64,000 nt of DNA from Charina bottae (Eukaryota; Chordata; Lepidosauria; Squamata; Charinaidae), in NCBI GenBank assembly GCA_023362775.1, contig JALMGJ010000005.1, forward strand, positions 87,741,421 through 87,805,420, read 5' to 3'. Shown here piece after piece: positions 1 through 64,000 of the stretch. Both the position numbers and the translations under genes were made by a program. Each line of letters opens with the position of its first letter. Position 1 is the stretch's first letter. The notes below the pieces were generated by a model. It saw nothing but the letters and a program-made list of their open reading frames with translations, did not search any database and was not told the DNA's origin.

Positions 1-265
1 AGCTGAAGCCACTTGCCCTCTGAGAAGGCTCAAGCTTACTGGATGTTGTCTTCAATTAATACACTTTTGGTGGGATTTTTCTACAGAATAGTCTGGAACA
101 ATCACCTAAATGCATAGATTTCTCTGGTTATTTTGCTGTAAAGCTGGAATGCAGATGCAAAAATTGATTACACTCCTGGGGAGCACATGTCAATGTTCCA
201 TCCACCTACCTATCCATCCATATTTCAGAAAAATACATAAATCAAACTAATTATAAATTGAAACA

Positions 266-296
<31 letters not shown>

Positions 297-875
297 AATT
301 AAACAACTAAAAAATAATTCTGTTTCCAAAATGGAAAATGTGGTTTAAAGTAACAACTAAATCAGTTTGGTTGGGGTGTGTGTGATTTAGATCTTGATTC
401 AAAATAAATTATTTACATTAGAAGCAAGTTCTAGGAAGTTTAAATAGAGCTCACGTATGCTTAAGTTTGCTTTAATTCAGGTCTCAAGCTTCACGTTGTA
501 GAGTTGGATGATTTATCACCTTAAAGAAATGTTAAACTTGGCCGTAAATGCCATTTACAGAGAGACTCCAACAAACACTTAACAATGAAGTCAAGCTTAA
601 CTGGTTTTTCTGAGATATAGATTCCTTTGCTCCTATGCAAAAGGCAGAAAGACTTAAGTGAGTGAGTAAAAGAAGCAATCTTGTGTGGAAGTGCCACACC
701 AATGCTTTATTTTAACAATCCGTTCTGGGGGTGTTCAAAAGCATTATGGCACACCTTTAACAAGAAGTTAACCTTTCTGTGATGCAATTCACTTTGAGGT
801 AGGAAAGATAATTTAAACATTGAAATCACTCTGGAAAGTGTTGGCCAGGATCCTTCTTCGGGATCCCATATCTAC
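1..875 (-). other. DLG5 intron downstream of the large exon (partial)
   Basis: No further DLG5 exon was found here. Positions 250-297 hold an (AAAT)n tail preceded by ATAAATTGAAACATAAATA, the same end as the L2-type LINE at 51671, so it is probably a LINE tail in plus orientation. A minus-strand AATAAA (plus TTTATT) is at 706-711. Confidence 0.6.
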
Positions 876-60401
<59,526 letters not shown>

Positions 60402-62883
60402 CTGGAAAAAGGAGATTAAAGGGAATTAAATCCAGTCTGCAGCACCTTCTCTTTTATCTATTTCCTGTATCTTCTCAGTGTTGTCCATTGCCATTTACCT
60501 ATAATTTGTAGTAGATTCCCTGTGGCAAGCAACTTGCTCCTCCAGGCAGCCAAGTAGAGAAGTTTATCAAGAGCAAGATTATGGTTCACACATGTTCCTT
60601 CAGCACATGAAGGATTTGGATGATTGCCCCCAAGTTTATCCATACAGTACCTAACCCTACCCGTATTACCACCCGTAACATTTTTACAGTACAGTAGACT
60701 TGCCAAAAGAAACTGAATGTCATAAATCCATCTTCTTTTTTGTGTCTACCTTAGGTTGCACCCATTTAGTTAGGTGCCATCTCCACTCCACTGGCTGGCT
60801 AATAAGTCTAGCTCTACTCCCTGTGCTTCCTCTCTGAAAGGATAGAGAGGAGAAGGCTTTCAAATGATGTCTTCACAAAATACCAAAATATTAACCAACA
60901 AGTCTCCTTTCCCCTTAACAGTGTCTAGCTACAGCCACGAGGCAACTTAGAGAAGAAGCAGCTGGTGGCACACAAAGGGAAAAAAACTAACATACTGAGA
61001 TTAACAGGTGGCAGAGAAATTAAGATTTGGAAATTTAGGGACAAAATTAACATATTCATCTAAAAGTAATGAAATGAAAGAGTGTTGTTCTGTCATGAAG
61101 CTCAAATAGTTGCATAGCTTTTTTAAAAGTCAAAAGCTCTGGTTGTTATAATTGTTTGAACAAAAATTGGTCCAGTACAAGTCTATTTGAATATCAATAT
61201 ATGATTAATTTCTTTAGCTATGACTAAACATATGCCATCCACTGTTACAGCAGCCAAGAATTGCATTCTGCTGTACTGAAAGACCTTAGAACTTCAGGGA
61301 ATGGGGATAACTGAACCCGATCCCCGTCATAGAGAAATGGCTTATGTTAGACACCCCAAAGGCTATTTTAACCTTGACGAACACTAAACAGGAACTCATT
61401 TTTCCTCCTGCTAATTCCACTAACCAGCTACTGAAGTTTACAGGGCTTCCTCCAATTCCAATGAGATTGAATCTAATTCCCAGGCAAATAGTCAACTGGC
61501 AGCTGCCACCCCACCTTTTTGGCAAATAACAATTCCATTCGGATCTACACTCCCAAGTGCAATGTTATGACATTCCCCATTAAGAATTTTCATTGAATTG
61601 GTATTTCATGGGACTTGAATGGGATTGTATCAAGACAAGCAGCCTAAGAAACATCTTTTTCAAATCTTTTATGAAGGGATCACCTTTCATTGAGTTTGCA
61701 TTGCAAAACTTTTAGATGGTATTAACATCCTCCTAAAGAATTATGGGGATGGGTCTATCTAGTTTTTAAAAATGACACCCAAGGAGCGTCTAGAAATGTC
61801 AATTTTTTTCCAATTCTTTGTAAAGTACAAATATAACTGAAGGTGGCCAGTCACTTTGATATCTGTCTTGCTGGTAAGGCGTTGGGCGAGAAGCCAGGCT
61901 TATATACAGTATGATTCAGTAAATCTATAGAAAATTACAGTTTCCATGGAAGCTAACACTGGGTACAACGTTTTGACATCTGAAAAAAAAATCTAACTTT
62001 TTCAAACAGATTTTTGCAATCCTCAAGAAAACTGGTACAGCATATGAATTTCCAAGGGAAACTGGAGAAGGATCAAAGATGGTACTATCTTAGGTGGATG
62101 GGTCCTTGCTTCTATCCTTGACAGAAAGAACTATGCAAAATAAGTATTTGCAAATTATTGATTTGCATATATTTATGTAAATAATTCAATTTGCATATTT
62201 TGTAAATGTCCTTGATTTCTTGATTTATACATGTCACCAAGCAGCTAAAAAGAGAGGACCGGGAAGAGGCCACCCTGTCTTCTGCTGACAACCCTACTGA
62301 AGGACCCTAAAATTGTCACCCCAGCATCAGGGAGACATAGAGTTGCTCATCTGCCAATAGGGTAGATTATTTGTTGATTTGTGTCACCTTTTGCGAGCAA
62401 TGCTCCATGACCCTTCACATCAGGCAAATGGGCCAATCGCTATGCAACGGATTTGAATGCAAATCTGACATTAGAAAGAGCATTATCAAAATCCAGGAAG
62501 GAATCCGCAGAACACTTTGTCCCTGACTTCAAGGTGGCAATCCTTGAGAAAAACAGTAACAGAGACTGAGTTCACTGCAAAACGGCTGATCAGTTCACAA
62601 GAAGATATAACAACATTTCTCATGTATTCATTAAGAACCAAGACACTACATATACTAATGTGATCGAGAATATCTCAGTCACACCTAATATCTATTTCAA
62701 GTTTGGTCACTTCAGTCTCTCACCTCTCCTGTCAACATTCCTCTTTTATCTTTTCTCTGTCCACATCAAACAAGAGCACTGCTTGCATACATGCATCTCT
62801 GTGTGTGCATATATAGGGATAAATTATGGGTGTGTATGTGTATGTGTGTGATCGTGTATATACACACACATACCTCTCTATAA

Positions 62884-63216
62884 GGGGCGTGGTGGCTCAG
62901 CGGGTAAGACGCCAGGCTTGTCGATTGGAAGATCGCAAGTTCGGAGGTTTGAATCCCTAGCCCCGCGTGACGGAGTGAGTTCCCGCACTAGCCCCAGCTC
63001 CTGCCAACCTAGCAATTCGAAAGCATGCAAATGCAAGAAGATTAATAGGTACCACTTCGGTGGGTAGGTAACAGCGTTCCACGCACGTCATGCGGCCACA
63101 TGACCGTGGAAGCGTCTTCGGAGAACGCTGGCTCTTCGGCTAACAAACGGAGATGAGCACCAGCCCCTAGAGTCGGACACGACTGCACAAATGTGCGGGG
63201 GGAACCTTTACCTTTT
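62884..63216 (+). mobile_element. tRNA-derived SINE, full length
   Basis: Flanked by a perfect 12-bp TSD, TACCTCTCTATA (62872-62883 and 63217-63228). The head has an A-box-like TGGCTCAGCGGGTAAGACG and B-box-like GGTTTGAATCC; the body has CGGAGATGAGCACCAGCCCC and AGAGTCGGACACGACTGCAC; the tail is ACCTTTACCTTTT. It is not a functional tRNA because it continues into a 250-bp SINE body. Confidence 0.9.
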
Positions 63217-63339
63217 TACCTCTCTATATCTCCTTTCACAGGCTACTCAAGGGAAGTGAACAAAACAGAAAATGTATCTGGTTTGTGAGCTTGGAACGAA
63301 ACAGCTCAACTCAAAATGTTCGGTGTGAATGGTCTTTAT

Positions 63340-63440
63340 CTTTTAGGTTTTTAACTTTTTATAATGTGATTGTAAACCGCCCAGAGTCTGCCAATGGTGG
63401 AGATGGGCGGTGATAAATCCAAATAATAAATAATAAAAAT
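63340..63440 (+). mobile_element. L2-type LINE 3' tail
   Basis: ATTGTAAACCGCCCAGAGTC, GGTGGAGATGGGCGGTGATA and AATAATAAATAATAAAA: the family 3' end. Confidence 0.7.
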
Positions 63441-64000
63441 TTCATGTTGTTAGTCACTTTGGCTACCTTCTCATTAGGTGCCTATAACAATTAACACTTT
63501 CAGTGATATTATCTTCAAATAAAATAATCATCAAAAGAAACATCTAAGCCGTATCCTAAGGGGAAAGGAGTAGGAAAGCAGAAAAGGGTGCTTAAATTTT
63601 CAGATGCTTGACAATTCTCATTTGCAAAGACCTCCTGCTGGCTGGAAGAAGGAATTAAAAGGAGCTGAAGGGAAACAAGGTTGATAGGAGAGAACAATGG
63701 GCAAACTTTCTGTCCCTCATTATGAGGTTGAAAACCCTTTGTTGATTCTGCAGACTTGTCAGCCTTGCCCCAAGGAGTTTAATGGTTTAATGGGCTAGCT
63801 CCACAGTCTAGCATATGGTGTCTCATTTCAAAACCCAGAGAGGGGAAAGACTTCCAACAGAGAGGACTTGGCCTTCATCGGAACAAGAAAGGAAGGCTAT
63901 CTAATGGCACAGGATTATCAATACAGTTACATTTATCTATCATATTAGTGTCACAGCAGATGGGAAACCCTCGTTGACTTTTGGTGATCTCAGAAAAGAG

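Larger units (their letters stand above)
60402..64000 (-). other. DLG5 upstream intron (partial)
   Basis: No DLG5 exon was found. It contains a tRNA-derived SINE (62884-63216) preceded by a short GT repeat and an L2-type tail (63340-63440). The rest, including 60450-62850 and 63450-64000, shows nothing recognisable. Confidence 0.55.

Noticed and set aside
62884..62960. Possible tRNA gene
   Set aside because: The A and B boxes are present but the sequence continues into a SINE body with its own TSD; no CCA-ready acceptor stem is evident.
60402..64000. Upstream DLG5 coding exon
   Set aside because: I looked on the minus strand for the conserved segment preceding the Ser-rich exon and found nothing with matching splice sites.

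Overview
This window is vertebrate nuclear DNA, most likely from a squamate reptile and plausibly a snake. The evidence is one spliced gene with long introns, several BovB (RTE) LINEs, CR1 and L2-type LINEs, a Penelope-like element, tRNA- and 5S-derived SINEs, and many microsatellites. No prokaryotic feature is present. The organism call is an inference from repeat content; there is no species-diagnostic gene.

The only host gene I can support is DLG5 (discs large homolog 5, a MAGUK scaffold) on the minus strand. Fifteen coding exons lie between 60401 (5'-most in the window) and 876 (3'-most). Their splice phases join without conflict into about 3.34 kb (about 1,113 codons). They cover a Ser-rich segment, the long coiled coil, PDZ1, PDZ2 and the large Ser/Pro-rich linker exon. 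The first coding exons (start codon, CARD-like region) lie beyond position 64000. PDZ3, PDZ4, SH3 and guanylate kinase domains lie below position 1. The exons cluster at 876-18445 with short introns and are widely spaced above that (11.2, 7.9, 5.2 and 17.1 kb introns).

The rest is intronic and largely made of mobile elements. Many have readable target-site duplications (TSDs): three BovB copies (24262-26918, 44768-47057, 56962-59393), a nearly open L2-type LINE (47521-51671), an L1 fragment (from 30534) split by a deleted Ty3/Gypsy element (31060-33102), a Penelope-like element with inverted terminal repeats (17104-17788), seven hAT-type nonautonomous elements, two other terminal-inverted-repeat elements, three solo LTRs of one family, and several SINE families, one expanded into seven exact-length 102-bp units.

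The points most worth a second look are: a phase-0 77-codon coiled-coil exon (13188-13418) with a solo LTR 37 bp past its donor; a templated insertion beside the exon at 43100-43268; GC-rich hAT elements carrying clusters of ETS-like CCGGAAG motifs, one nested in another; the 7-unit SINE array with repeated B-box-like sequence; and a large palindrome inside a terminal-inverted-repeat element. I found no new multi-gene system here; the interest is in how these elements sit around DLG5 exons.
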